Positions 35,615 through 46,612 of a DNA stretch of 64,000 nt are shown here, piece by piece. Source of the stretch: Dendrobium chrysotoxum (taxonomy: Eukaryota > Streptophyta > Magnoliopsida > Asparagales > Orchidaceae); the NCBI GenBank assembly GCA_019925795.1, contig CM034309.1, positions 17,602,729 through 17,666,728 of the forward strand, given 5' to 3'. Within the stretch, counting starts at the first letter, position 1, and the number at the start of each line of letters is the position of its first letter. The notes beneath the pieces are model-generated. The model was not told the origin of the DNA, made no database searches, and was given only the letters and a program-made list of their open reading frames with translations. Both the position numbers and the translations under genes were made by a program.

Positions 35615-36177
35615 GGTAGTTTCCACTCTCACTTACTTCCTATTGAGAGCATTGGAAACCACATTTGCTTTACCAGGTTGATAAATGATGTCCAAATCAT
35701 AATCCTTAATCATGTCTAACCACCTTCTTTGCCTCAAGTACATCTCCTTATGGGTGAAGATATACTTTAAAATCTGATGTTCGATATATATCTAACATCA
35801 AGTACCATACAAATAATGCCTCCAAATATGTAAAAAAAAATGCAATAACCACAAATTCCAAATTATGAGTTAGATAATTCTTCTCATGTGGCTTCAACTA
35901 TTTGTAAGCATATACAATCACTTTTCCATTTTGATGTAATACACATCCTAAGCCTTTCAATGAGGCATCACTATACACTTGGAATCCCTTCGTACTTGAT
36001 AAAATAGCCAATATAGGAGCCAACACTAGACACTCCTTCAACCTATAGAAACTTTCTTTATATTCTAGGGCTCAATCAAATGTCATAGCTATTTTAATCA
36101 ACCTTGTTAGTGGGATTACAATCTTCAAAAAAATATCTGATAAATTTCTTGCAATATTCTACCATGGCCTAAAAACT
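35615..36177 (-). pseudogene. Gypsy RNase H fragment inside the CACTA element
   Basis: Minus strand words: SSVGSYIGYFI region, YSDASLKGLGCVLHQNGKVI (RNase H start), LKPHEKNYLTH, KYIFTHKEMYLRQRRWLDMI and YDLDIIYQPGKANVV. These are contiguous in gypsy pol (end of RT, RNase H, start of the linker to integrase). It directly adjoins the LINE fragment and lies between the TNP2 frame and the right subterminal region. Captured or inserted and cut down; not functional. Confidence 0.87.
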
Positions 36178-36430
36178 ACCATGACTGAAGAAAAGGGAGT
36201 GTTACCTCCACACCAAGGAACATCGTCGAAGGAATTCCGAAGGAACCTCGTCGAAGGAGCAAAACCTAGCGGCAAAGGAACATCGTCGGAGTGTCGTCGG
36301 AGTGTCGTCGGAGCATCGTCAGAGAAGGAGAGTCTGCCGGCCGCCGGCGTCGAAGGAACGGGATACGTCGTCGGAGCGAAATACGTCATCGTCAGAGCGG
36401 AATCGAACAAAAGCCGAACGAGATGAGAAT
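36178..36430 (-). other. GC-rich leader of the CACTA element
   Basis: A GC-rich block with repeated 'gtcgtcgga' and 'acatcgtcgga' words, contrasting with AT-rich surroundings. It lies upstream of both transposase genes, so it is probably the transcribed leader. Frames at 36159-36410, 36181-36426 and 36302-36547 overlap on both strands and look accidental. Confidence 0.5.
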
Positions 36431-36780
36431 GAGGAACCAGGCACGGGATGGCTCAAAATAGGGCCTTTACCGGCGGAGTTTCTGGCGGATACTCCGTCGG
36501 AAAGATTACCGACGGAACATCCGCCAGTTATAGTTCGTCGAGTTTAAGTAAGCCGGCGGAAAATACGCCGGTAAACCCGCCCGTAATTTCCGACGGATAT
36601 TACGTCGAAAAACAAAAATTTTCTAGCGCAACTGCATCGTATTATCCACCGATAAGGCAGCGACGGACAATCCACCGGAAATTCCGTCGCACAATTACCG
36701 GCGACAAATCCGTCGGTAATTGCGTCGCTAATTGCCGGTAGATACCATCCGCCAGAAATTCTGACGATAACAGACAGTTT
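36431..36780. repeat. Right subterminal repeat region of the CACTA element
   Basis: Repeated CCGGCGGA, TCCGTCGG, TTCCGACGG and TCCGCCAG words in both orientations up to the terminal repeat, mirroring 29470-29880. Confidence 0.85.
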
Positions 36781-36793
36781 TCCTGTAGTGTAA

Positions 36794-36851
36794 TCCTACA
36801 ACTCTGGTTACAATCCAATTCTTCAAACAAACTATTGCTTTGATACCACTC
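36794..36851 (-). other. G2 interior next to the 5' LTR, with primer binding site
   Basis: Minus strand TGGTATCAAAGC at 36837-36848 matches the initiator tRNA-Met site at 11 of 12 positions and lies 3 bp after the LTR end. The following 'aattggattgtaaccagag' matches the same region of G3 at 38921-38939. Confidence 0.88.
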
Positions 36852-37141
36852 TGTGACACCACAATATCTAATATTGGAAGAGTTGCATCATTCTAAACAT
36901 TTCACATATTAACCAAAGTTGGATGAATTATATAAATAATGTAAACATAAATGCATTACTATTAAATATTCATATTATTCAAAACACGAAATAACATATT
37001 TATAATAGCCATGATGCTGAGCTACTATAAAAAATTTATTATGATAAGTACACCATGACTACAAAAGAAAAAGAATAACTAACATATGCATAAAGAAACT
37101 CCAGCCTTCCTCTCAAAATAACCTTAATTTATAGGATCCTT
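36852..37141 (-). mobile_element. 5' LTR remnant of G2
   Basis: The last 290 bp of the LTR, matching 26666-26960 (shared words 'attggaagagttgcatcatt' and 'gccatgatgct'). It is cut at 37141 after 'ggatcctt', where the G3 LTR starts with TG. The rest of this LTR is not found in the window. Confidence 0.85.
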
Positions 37142-38665
37142 TGTAATAACTCAAAAGTTTACAATAAATTTACTTGAAAAACATAAAAATTTGATCCAGC
37201 AAGAAGTATTGTGGTGCTAGGCAGGCAAGCGCAGTGGCACTTGGAATGTGCCACCGCTGTGCCTTACTCCCTTTTTAATAGCAACTCTAGTGGTGACAAG
37301 CAGTATAGTGGAATTGGATCTTACACACCGCAATGTTGGGTACTAAAATGATTTTTTATATTTTTTATTTTAATATCCTTGCTATCCCACCACCCTCCCT
37401 CACTTTTATTTATCCTAGCTGAGAAGGAAAGAAAGGGGTAGAAGCGGAGAGAGAGAGAGAGAGATTATGAGAGAGAAAAGAGAGATGAAGTGTTTCAGGG
37501 TGTTTTTATCCATCACATTTGTTATGGATTTTGTTCGTATTGATGTAATTATACTCTTATTACTATTTTTAATGATTTTAATTTCTATGACTTTTACCTC
37601 TCTTAAATCGCCAAAATAGATTTTCTCTCTATTTACCCGTCTTTCATCATGTACCTTTTTGTATATGATAGATACGATTCTTATGAGAATTTTGACTGTA
37701 ATATTATTAAATTTTATTGGATGAATTGATAGTTATGATTTTTTAAAGTTAAATACATAATGTATAGATTTTTTTACATTTAATATATTATTACATTTCA
37801 TACATGATATTGACTTAAATTGCATAGAGGAAAATAATATGACTGATATAAGATAAATGTGATATTTACATGTAAGTAAGAAAGGCCGGTTTATCAATAC
37901 TATAGCTAATATTTGGTGGCTCTTAAAACTTTAATGACCTGCATAAGCGGGTGGCCTGATGGGCTTTTCTTTAAATAAAGTGGTTTGTTGTATAATCCTG
38001 AATGTTAGCATATAACTAATTGACTGAATAACACCAACGGGTAGAGAGTGATGACTCATAATGATTTATTAAAAGTCACCTGTGAATGGATTTAAGATTT
38101 ATGAATAATAATGGTAAGGTCAATATATATGACTAACTATTCAACACTTGGGGTTAAATTAAAGACCGATGACCAACTGGTCGATAGTTGGGGTTAAAAT
38201 ATTAAAAACACCATATTAAAGATGAATGTTCTATCTTATTATTCATAATTGCATCCATGAATGCATTTAGGTGATAGCATATGAATTGATTGATAGATAA
38301 AATTGAAGTAGGAATGATAAAACCTAAATTGATACTAATATTACATGGCATAGCATATGATAAGAGAATTTTAAGATATTGATTGACTCCTTTTGCTTAT
38401 TGAGGTTCCCTAGTTTAGTGAATATATTGGTTTTAACTATTGATTGATATTAAGTGGAATGTAGTAGGCATATTGATTCTTTTACATTACATTGAATGCA
38501 GTGGTAAGTTTTTATTTTTTACTGGGCTATGTGCTCATAATGTAGTTTGTTCATGATTTCAGGTAAGGGTAAGGAGCCTACAAAATGGGGCTAGTCACCG
38601 AGTAAAAGTTTAGGTTTTATTCATCACTATTTAGTTTTATACATTATTTTTTAGCCTATTGTTAG

Positions 38666-38733
<68 letters not shown>

Positions 38734-38879
38734 ATATGGGAACTTATTAAATACATAAATATTCAATGAATAGTAATATAATTATGTTTTTTGCTTAAAT
38801 TGAACTCTATGAGCTCTGCTTTATGCTTAACAAACAGAAAGATGTGTAATTCTTCCTATTTATATTCTACAGTGTTATA
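37142..38879 (+). mobile_element. 5' LTR of gypsy element G3 (family 2)
   Basis: Starts TGTAATAAC and ends AGTGTTATA just before a primer site. It aligns inversely with 26666-29278 and directly with 49709-51392 (shared 'gggctatgtgctcataatgt' region near 38522 against 51149). It begins inside the G2 5' LTR, so G3 is younger than G2. It includes a GA run at 37450-37465 and a long TA run. Confidence 0.85.
38668..38726. repeat. (TA)n microsatellite
   Basis: About 28 TA units inside the G3 LTR, slightly interrupted on the right. Confidence 0.9.
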
Positions 38880-38882
38880 AAG

Positions 38883-38894
38883 TGGCATCAGAGC
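38883..38894 (+). other. Primer binding site of G3
   Basis: TGGCATCAGAGC, 3 bp after the LTR end, matches the initiator tRNA-Met site at 11 of 12 positions. Confidence 0.88.
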
Positions 38895-39084
38895 AATGGT
38901 TATTGAAAGAATTAGATTATAACCAGAGCTACAGGATTGAGGTTGAGCTAGGTATAATTGGGTAGTATCAATTACATTATTTGACTTATTTTATCTATTG
39001 ATTTAATGATTAAATATGCTTGTAGATTTGTTTTATTTTGAAATATTTATTTTATAGTTGAGGTTTATTTATTGATCAGGAAAA

Positions 39085-39480
39085 TGGATCTGAAAGACAA
39101 AGAAAAGAAAAATAAACCCCATTTTGAAGCACTTTCAATAATGTTTGAGAATATGGAGAAGTTTATTAACATTATTGCCCAAATGGCTAATGATAAATTG
39201 GAAAAATAGTCTATTCTAAATTACAAGAAAATGAGTGGAAGTAGTAAGAAAAGGATTGGCAAGATCATGAAAGCACCTAGTAATGGTACTCCCTAAGGTA
39301 TCTTGCATAGGAGAAGACATGTGGGACCTTGTTATAGGATGACCGGACAACATTTTAGGTATGGTGATTTTGGGCATAGGATGGCAGAATGCCCATAGCC
39401 TATATATGGGCAGGGATATGTTCAGATTTGAAGCAGCTAGTTGAAACTAGTAAAAGAGATTTATGAAGTGTCTGATGATA
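39085..39480 (+). pseudogene. Gag remnant of G3 with a damaged zinc knuckle
   Basis: Short frames downstream of the primer site include a knuckle-like segment CYRMTGQHFRYGDFGHRMAEC (written in full it is 21 residues minus its flanks; key Cys at its first and last positions, His in FGH). Expected CX2C spacing is lost because the second Cys pair is mutated. Most of the gag core seen in element D is missing, so the gene has an internal deletion as well. Confidence 0.65.
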
Positions 39481-39499
39481 TGACTGGTATGATTCTATT

Positions 39500-39705
39500 T
39501 TATTTTTACAAGTTAAGCTTTTTAATGTAACTTTAGAATTAATTTTGATGTGATTTTTTATATAGATTCTAAATTATTAATTCACAAACCAATTTCATTT
39601 GGTGTGTCATTTGTTAACGGAGGAATGTGATAGAATTTCTATCATTCAGTACCTTTATATTAGGTTTCTTTATTAATTCAAAATGCATCTTTCAAAAAAA
39701 AAAAG
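39500..39705 (+). mobile_element. L1-type LINE tail, severely 5'-truncated
   Basis: 'aacggaggaatgtgatag' near 39618 and a poly(A) stretch (39694-39704) correspond to 'aaagaaggaatgtgatag' and the A-rich end of the L1 at 28472-29113. It is inserted in gag of G3. I could not define the target duplication. Confidence 0.65.
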
Positions 39706-39706
39706 A

Positions 39707-39728
39707 GGGGGGGGGGGGGGGGGGGGGG
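39707..39728. repeat. G homopolymer of 22 bases after the L1 poly(A)
   Basis: A11, then GA, then G22. Possibly expanded by slippage or misassembled in length. Confidence 0.9.
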
Positions 39729-40435
39729 ATATTTTAGATATAGTTAGTCATGTCATAAGGTAACTCAATGTTCGCAGAGGACACAAAATAACAATCCTGA
39801 AGTAGGAGGAAGCAAGAGACATTAAGTGAGCCCTATCAAGGATTATTAGTAAAGGATCATCTTTCAAGAGTAGTGGTAGATTCATTGGGAGGCCATCAAC
39901 ATGAGTGTAAAGGGAGTCTAGCATAGTGCTCAGTGCCGCTTTAGTCCAACCCAAAGTTTAGAGTCAGGCCTAACAAGAGGTCAAGGATGCACCAAATGCT
40001 ATGATAGATACGACTTTCATTTATGCACTGTCATTTCATATTTTATTTGATTATGGAGCAAGCCACTTATTTCTATTTGAGCATATTCTGAATAGTTTAG
40101 ATTTTGTTCCTAACCCGTTGTTATCTAATATGTTATTATTTTGCTCATGGGAGATTTTTTGATTGCAAGTAGATGTGAAGTTAAACTTTTAAATAGAAAG
40201 TTGGAATTATAGTGAATTATGTTACCTTTAAAGGATGTTGATGTGATTGTGGGGTTGGATGGGCTACTTTGGCATGGAGCCCAGATAGATTATGGTAAGA
40301 AGAGAGCAATATTATGCGATATAGGAGTAGAATTTTATTTTTAAGAACTAAAGGTGTTTTGTCCTCTTTAATACCTGTAATGCAAGTTATTAAGTCTTGG
40401 AGAAAGGGCAATTTTATATTTTTGTCCTATATAAA
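39729..40435 (+). pseudogene. Gag end and protease of G3
   Basis: Second knuckle remnant (HKVTQCSQR) at about 39750, then a retropepsin-like region: FDYGASHLFLFEH near 40052 keeps the catalytic Asp but has Tyr where Ser/Thr is expected, and the later segment 'DVDVIVGLDGL' appears near 40230. Stops and shifts are frequent. Confidence 0.8.
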
Positions 40436-41800
40436 ATATTTGAATAAATTTCTCTGATGTATTAAGGACATCCCAATAGTGAGAGAATTTTTTGATGTCT
40501 TTCCTAAGAAGTGAGTGAGTCTGCCTCAAGAAAGAGAAATAGAGTTTTTTATTAGAGTGATACCTCATATGTCTTTAATAATAAAGGCTCCCTATAGAAT
40601 AGCATTGAAGAAGTTGTAAGAATAAAAGGTTCAATTACAGGAGCTGTTGGATGGAGGTTTCATCAAACTAGGTGGATCTTCATGGGGTGCTCTTATTTTA
40701 TTTGTGAAGAAGAAGGATGGATCTCGAAAAATATGTATTAATTATAACGAGTTCAATAATTTGACAATCAAGAATAAGTATCCACTATCCAAAATCAATG
40801 ATTGTTTGACCAGTTGGAAGGTGTGACTGTATTCTCAAAGATTGATCTGAGATCAAGGTATCATCAACTGAGAGTGAAGGAAATGCATGTTGCAAAGATT
40901 GCTTTTAATATTGGGTATAGGTAGTATGAATTTCTGGTGATGTCGTTTAGAGTAGTGAATGCGCCGAATGTATTCAGGGATCTGTGAATAATGTATTCGA
41001 GGAGTATCTAGATTAGTTCATAATTATATTTATTAATGGCATTCTAGTGTATTCGAAAACTAAAGATGATTATGCGAGTCATTTAAAGTTGACTTTGGAG
41101 ACCCTAAGGCAGCATAAGCTATATGCAAAAATTTTATAGTGTGAATTTTTTATGACTTCTATGACATTTGTAGGGCATGTTATTAGTAAAGATAGAATGT
41201 CTGTGGATCCCAAAAGGTGCAAGCTGTGGTAGATTAGTTGAGGCCAAATTCCTTATTGAACGTTCATAAGTTTTTTGGCATAGCAAGTTACCACAAAATA
41301 TTTGTCAAAAGATTTTCACATATTGTGATTTCTTTGACAAGATTAACCCAAAAAGTTGTGCCATTTGACTAGACAACAGATGGTGAAGCTAGTTTTTAGA
41401 AGCTAAAAGAATATCTAGTGTAAGCCCTTGTACTAACTATTACATTCAGTGTTGAAGAATTCTAGGTGTACGGTGATGCTTCATTGAATGGCTTGGGGTA
41501 TGTGTTGCAATGGAATGCGTATGTGGTTTCTTATGCTTCTAAGCAATTAAATCCCTATGAGAAGAACTATCCTACTCATAATTTGGAGTTAGCAACGATT
41601 GTGTTTATTTTGAAGATCTAGAGATATTATCAGTATAGAGTGAGCTATGTAGAGACTAATCATTTCTAAGTTGACTTTGATCTGAGAGATGGAAAGTTTG
41701 GAGTTGAAAGTGGTGTGTCCATTTGATGTACCTACATGAATTATTTCTTAAATCATTATCCAACTGTCATTACGGGAAAGGATTAAGGAGGATCGAACAA
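40436..41800 (+). pseudogene. Reverse transcriptase and RNase H of G3, inactive
   Basis: RT words in order: VREFFDVFPK, IEFFIRVIPHMS, QLQELLDGGFIK, GALILFVKKKDGS, CINYNEFNNLTIKNKYPL and FSKIDLRSRYHQLRVKE. The catalytic box, usually FIDDILVYS, reads FINGILVYS at about 41026-41055, so both Asp residues are lost. RNase H follows with YGDASLNGLGYVLQ, SYASKQLNPYEKNYPTHNLEL near 41470-41610. Several stops. It cannot support transposition. Confidence 0.88.
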
Positions 41801-42600
41801 GGATAATGAATATGTGAGATTAGTAGATCAGATTCATTACGGAAGGATGCATGAGTTGCAAGTTAATGATTATAGTATAGTGTTTTGTGGTAATAGATTG
41901 TGGGTTCTGAAAAATTATAATCTAAGAAGAGAGATTCTACATAAAGCTTACTATTCCAACATAATGTATCATGATTTGAGATTGATGTTCTGGTGTCCTG
42001 GATTGAAGTAAGATGTAGCTGAATTCATCTCCAAGTATGAGACTTGTCAAATGGTAAAGGCTGAGCATCAAAGGCCAAGTGGATCGTTGCAACTCTTGCT
42101 TATCCCTGAGTGGAAATAGGAGAAGATAACTATAGATTTTGCCATGAGTTTTCTCAGATCGAGACAAGGGCATGATGTTGTGTGGGTCGTTGTAGATAGA
42201 TTAACTAAGTCTGCTCATTTTCTATCTATGAGCTAGATAGATTCTGTGGATAAATTAACTCAACTATATGTGAAAGAGATTGTCAGATTACATGAGATTT
42301 CAAAAGTTATTGTAGCTAATCGGAATAATAGATTTGCCTCAAAGTTGTGAATGAGTGTTCAGGAAGATCTGTGGATGAAGTTAAGTTTCAATACAACCTT
42401 TTATCCCCAAACAAATGGATAGTCTGAGAGAGTTACTCAAGTACTTGAAGATCTATTATGATTATATGTACAGGATTTTTGAGAAAGGTGAGAAGATCAT
42501 ATTCCTTTGATTGAAGTTGCATATGGCTTTATATGGACAGTACTTGAAGATCAACTAAGGTTATATGACTTTCCTCTGTTAAGAATAGAAGGAAGGACAT
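41801..42600 (+). pseudogene. Integrase of G3, inactive
   Basis: Zinc-binding remnant 'LRREILHKAYYSNIMYHDL' and CQMVKAEHQRPSG; catalytic core with ITIDFAMSFLRSRQGHDVVW (first Asp in TIDF), WVVVDRLTKSAHFLSM, then ANRNNRF where the second catalytic Asp is replaced, and the PQTNG-stop-SERVTQ region with the Glu. The frame fades near 42600; no 3' LTR follows, so the 3' end is deleted. Confidence 0.86.
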
Positions 42601-42991
42601 TGTATTTCTGACCATGTAAAAGAGTTTTTCTTCTTTCTCTTGATTTCAGCAAGCTGTTATGCTCAGTAAACTATGATCACTGGCGAGCCTAATCTTCCGA
42701 CCATTATATTACAAATCACCGGCCACTAACACAGTTTGTGCACTTGACGGTTTGCTTTGTTCTATCGTACCTAACATTACAGAGACAATTGGAGAGATTT
42801 GGGGCCGCATTAAGCATGCCGACTGCAATACACAAGTTTTCTGTCTTACATATTCACAGTTATTATGTTAATTTCTGCAATTTTTAATGACTTTTTTTTG
42901 TAATCACTCGAGCAACGTTTTCCAACTAAAATTCAGACCAAAAAGCTATCTTTTTTTAGTCAGTCTCTTTTATTCTTCTCTGGCAAACTTA
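42601..42991. other. Unrecognised DNA after G3
   Basis: No gene, RNA or known element end is visible. Confidence 0.4.
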
Positions 42992-43100
42992 GGTTTCATT
43001 TGGAACAGTTTTCTTACTACTTTCTAAAACAGCTTTCTAGCACAAAAATTTGTTGAAAGCAGCAAAAAAATAGTGACCTAAAGTTGTCCCAAACGAAGCC
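42992..43100. mobile_element. MITE-like foldback element of 109 bp
   Basis: Left end GGTTTCATTTGGAACAG and reverse-complemented right end GGCTTCGTTTGGGACAA match at 13 of 17 positions. TA flanks both sides (42990-42991, 43101-43102). No coding capacity. TA flanks could suggest a Stowaway or mariner-type element, but a palindromic TTA/TAA context leaves the family open. Confidence 0.6.
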
Positions 43101-43102
43101 TA

Positions 43103-44285
43103 ATGGTATAGTTTTAAAGGGTTTTTGTTGTTTTTGAATTATTTGTAGCTTAACAGTTTAAGAAAATTGCAGAATCACTCAATTTCTCCTCTCCTTCCTC
43201 TTTGATATTCTTCTTGTTGCGTTGGACCCCCCTCTGCACATCACCATTGCCCTCCTCGCCTGTTTAAAATATGTTTATAAGGCTTGATTGATGGGATGAC
43301 AAGAGGTGATAGCTTAGTTTGGCCTTTTCTGCATATCAATATAGAAATTGATTTTGACATTAATGGCTCTTTGGCTCAAAGGACTTAAACAAAAATGTTT
43401 AACTAGCTTACGTTTATTATAAAACTTGTTTAACATATGTTTATAAGATTATTTTTATTATAAACTAGATTTGAGGGATTTATTCATTTAAAAAAATTAT
43501 ATTTATTTCCATGTCTTAAATGCTTTGAAAGTGCACATATATTTATGCTTAAGTTGAATAATATATGAGTTTAGGGGGAAAATAATAATTTTCATAAAAA
43601 CCTTATTAGATTATTAGATTTTTGTTCCCATTTATATGAGTTTTGAACTTATAGTTATTAATTTAAAGATTTTATTGGTTTATGAATTCATACATCTTAT
43701 TCTAATTGAAGTTATTGTTTATTATTTTAAATATATAACTTTTGATATGTTATTAGAGAATCTATTTGATCAAACATGAACTATGATGCAACATTTGAAT
43801 TAGAAATTTTCCAAAATTAAGTTTTGGACCATCTAATCTTTGATTTAAGTAAACTTATAATTGAAAAAAACATTGAACTAGATGAGTTCAAAGACAATAA
43901 ATGTGTTTCATTCCGAATCAAAGTGAGCCTAAATCAAGTTTTAAAATGTAGTTGAGAAGGTCATGATATGATTGGATGGAAAAACAATCTCTGAATCTTG
44001 TGAGTTTATAGTCAAAATATGTATCTCGATGAGAAAAGCCCAAAAGTCTAAGATCACTCAATTTCGATGTCATTAAGGAACTTAAAGGCCTCGGGAATAG
44101 ACTATAATTAAATTAATCAATATGAGTCTTTAGATGGAGTAGTGTTAAATTTATCAAAATAGTACTCTTAAAAATTACAAATATACCCTCATTATTCAGA
44201 GGAAAAATAACTTGACCTGAATTTGGAAATAGTTTAGAGGTTTGAAAAGTTTTAGAGCCCTATGCGGCGATCAAAGTTGATGAGT
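43103..44285. other. Unrecognised AT-rich DNA
   Basis: I see no gene, repeat family or element end here. Confidence 0.4.
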
Positions 44286-44293
44286 AGCACCAG

Positions 44294-45633
44294 CATGGGC
44301 GGATCCCCAGGGTAAGCAAATGCCCAGCCTAAGAAAAGGCATATAGAAAGGATAATTTAGGAATTTTGACCACCCCCCCCCCCCCCCCCCCCCCACCTTT
44401 TTTTTTTTGCTCTAATATCCCGCTCATATGACCGCGCCCATCATTTTTCCTTCTCTCGCACCCCTCATTTTTCTTCACCCGCGTGCGTCGTTTCACAAGC
44501 TCCAAATCACAGCCATACAGTCTTACTTCTCCCCTACCCGCAACACTGTTCCATGCATAAGTCTGAATCCCCTGCTCAGTGCTCACGACGGTGACTTACA
44601 CGAGTCGTGATCCCCTACTCACGAGATGTTCACTGCATGAGTCGTGCAGCATGACTGAGCCAGCCGTTGCCCATTGCCTAATCCTCGCAGTCGTTATTCT
44701 CGAATTGAAGATTAGGAATCTTATTTTGCTATTGTTTTTCCATTTGAGTTCGTTTATTGTGGATCATCCTATTACAATTACTTTATTTGATATAAAAATA
44801 ACTACTAACTAAACTACATTGAATCAAAAACATATTTAACAAGAAAATACGGCATCTTGATTTGTAGCTGAGTTCAACAAGGAAATGAGATAAACTTTCC
44901 TGCTCTCAGTGAAGATCCATGGAAAAAGAAATACAGATACTAATTATTTTGCTTATATGTACAAAAAAATATGCACATAAAAGTTTAGCTTAGGATATAT
45001 TTGTTATTAGCAAAGAAGAAATGATATTGTATTTTATTTTCTCTTTGAGAGGAAGAAGAAATAGTTTCTTGGTTTCCACCATTTCGCCTCTTTGAGCTTT
45101 GGATCTATACTAGTCGTTCACTCTCACTCTCTTCAACAATAGTTATTATTTGTCAAGCAGACAGATAAGCATTTGTTCTGTAATTCTTTTAGGAAAGCTT
45201 AATTTAACTCAGCTCAAACTGTTACTATAAAAGCAAAGCTCCCCTTATAAAATCATATATGATACTTGTTAGATGTGAATAGTACATTTAAATATCATGC
45301 TGAAATATTTATGCCAAAAACTAGGTAGAAATGTTGAGCGTGGTGATGGAAAAGGAACATTAGCAAATAATTTATTTAAGCCTAAGAAAATCAGAAGATA
45401 AAAAATATCTTTCTATTCATCATAAATGTTATTAATTATTATACTTTTAATAGTATAATTCTAAATACTTTAAATATGTTGCGTCTCTCATGCACTGTTG
45501 TTAGATGATCATGGAGTGTTGACTTTCCAATGAAGTCATTATGCAATATTATAAGAAATTGCAAAATAGAATGTAAAGTTTGTAATTATTTTTTTAAATC
45601 ATAAATTATAATGAAATAGAAGACTTTGCTTAG

Positions 45634-45669
<36 letters not shown>

Positions 45670-45733
45670 TTGTATTTAATTTTTTATATAATAAGTTTGT
45701 TCATGCTAAAATATAAAACTGGATCCACCCCTA
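44294..45733. mobile_element. hAT-like non-autonomous element with C-run
   Basis: Left end CATGGGCGGATCC and reverse-complemented right end TAGGGGTGGATCC match at 10 of 13 positions and resemble the ends of the element at 9410. Flanking octamers AGCACCAG (44286-44293) and AGCGCCAA (45734-45741) agree at 6 of 8 positions, consistent with an old 8-bp target duplication. The interior has a C22 run (44373-44394) next to T10, inverted 'tcacgac' words near 44581-44640, and a TA run at 45640-45663. No transposase is seen. Confidence 0.55.
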
Positions 45734-45741
45734 AGCGCCAA

Positions 45742-46607
45742 CAACCACTATCGCCTGACTATCATTGCCTAACCAATGTTATTTGCATATCATTATCTAA
45801 TCAGCATTGTTCAATCACTAACATCAAATTTTTGTCATCCTAATAATGTTGCCTGATTGTCATTACCTAATAAACATCACTTAACTATTATCACATGACT
45901 GTAGTTGTCCAACTATCATCACATTCCACTATTTCCTTACTAGTTTTTTGGCATACCAATTCTATTGTCTCCTTGAATATTTCTTTTTTTTTTTTTTTTG
46001 GTATGTACAGGATCTTCATATAAAGCTAAGATATAAAACTCTCACTCTATTGTTGTGAGTGCTTTAGTACATAATAATAATTTGACACTTTCTATAAGAA
46101 CTAATCTCATCATTTTGTAAGTACATCTCCAATGGCCGACAAGCATACCATAATGGAACCTCCAACTCGTACACCCATCCATCAAAGAACTAGTCCTTCC
46201 ACCAAGGACTTCATAATCTAGCCAGTGAATGCCCTTAGGCTTATCCTTGGAAGATCAAGTTTAAATCACATTATAGGATGAATGAGCTTCAAATTCAAAT
46301 TCTTTAATTCTTAGAAGAAGTTGAACAATAGAAAGCACAATTACAACATGATGGAGTGCATCAATCATAAAATAAATAACAAGCAGGGCTGATCAATTTG
46401 ATGGCACTCATGTAAAGCCCTCTCACTTTTAATGTTGAATATAACCTCATTAGGATCTTTTAAATACTTCCAACCAATCCATCTTCTTATGCTTCTCGAC
46501 TAGCTTGTAATTCCAATATAATATTTGTGGAAAAATCCTGCCTTAACTTATTGATGCTCATCGGGATGTTTAAATGATGAAGCACAATAATTAGATCAAA
46601 CATGTGA
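45742..46607. other. Unrecognised DNA with degenerate 'cattgcctaac' words
   Basis: Short imperfect repeats of the type 'atcattgcctaaccaatg' recur at 45755-45930. No gene is visible. Confidence 0.4.
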
Positions 46608-46612
46608 AACCC

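Larger units (their letters stand above)
29457..36790 (-). mobile_element. CACTA (En/Spm-type) DNA transposon, complete ends
   Basis: Left end CACTACAGGAAAACTCATTG; right end, reverse-complemented, CACTACAGGAAAACTGTCTG. The 3-bp target duplication TAA lies at 29454-29456 and 36791-36793. The element is 7334 bp with CGGCGG-type subterminal repeats at both ends, a TNP2-like transposase gene and a second Transposase_24-like gene, both on the minus strand and both broken by stop codons. It is inserted in the short interior of G2. It also holds a LINE-gypsy chimeric fragment near its right end. Confidence 0.97.

Noticed and set aside
36181..36741. Overlapping frames of 80-97 codons at the right end of the CACTA element
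   Set aside because: They follow the GC-rich leader and subterminal repeats, overlap on both strands and show no domain.
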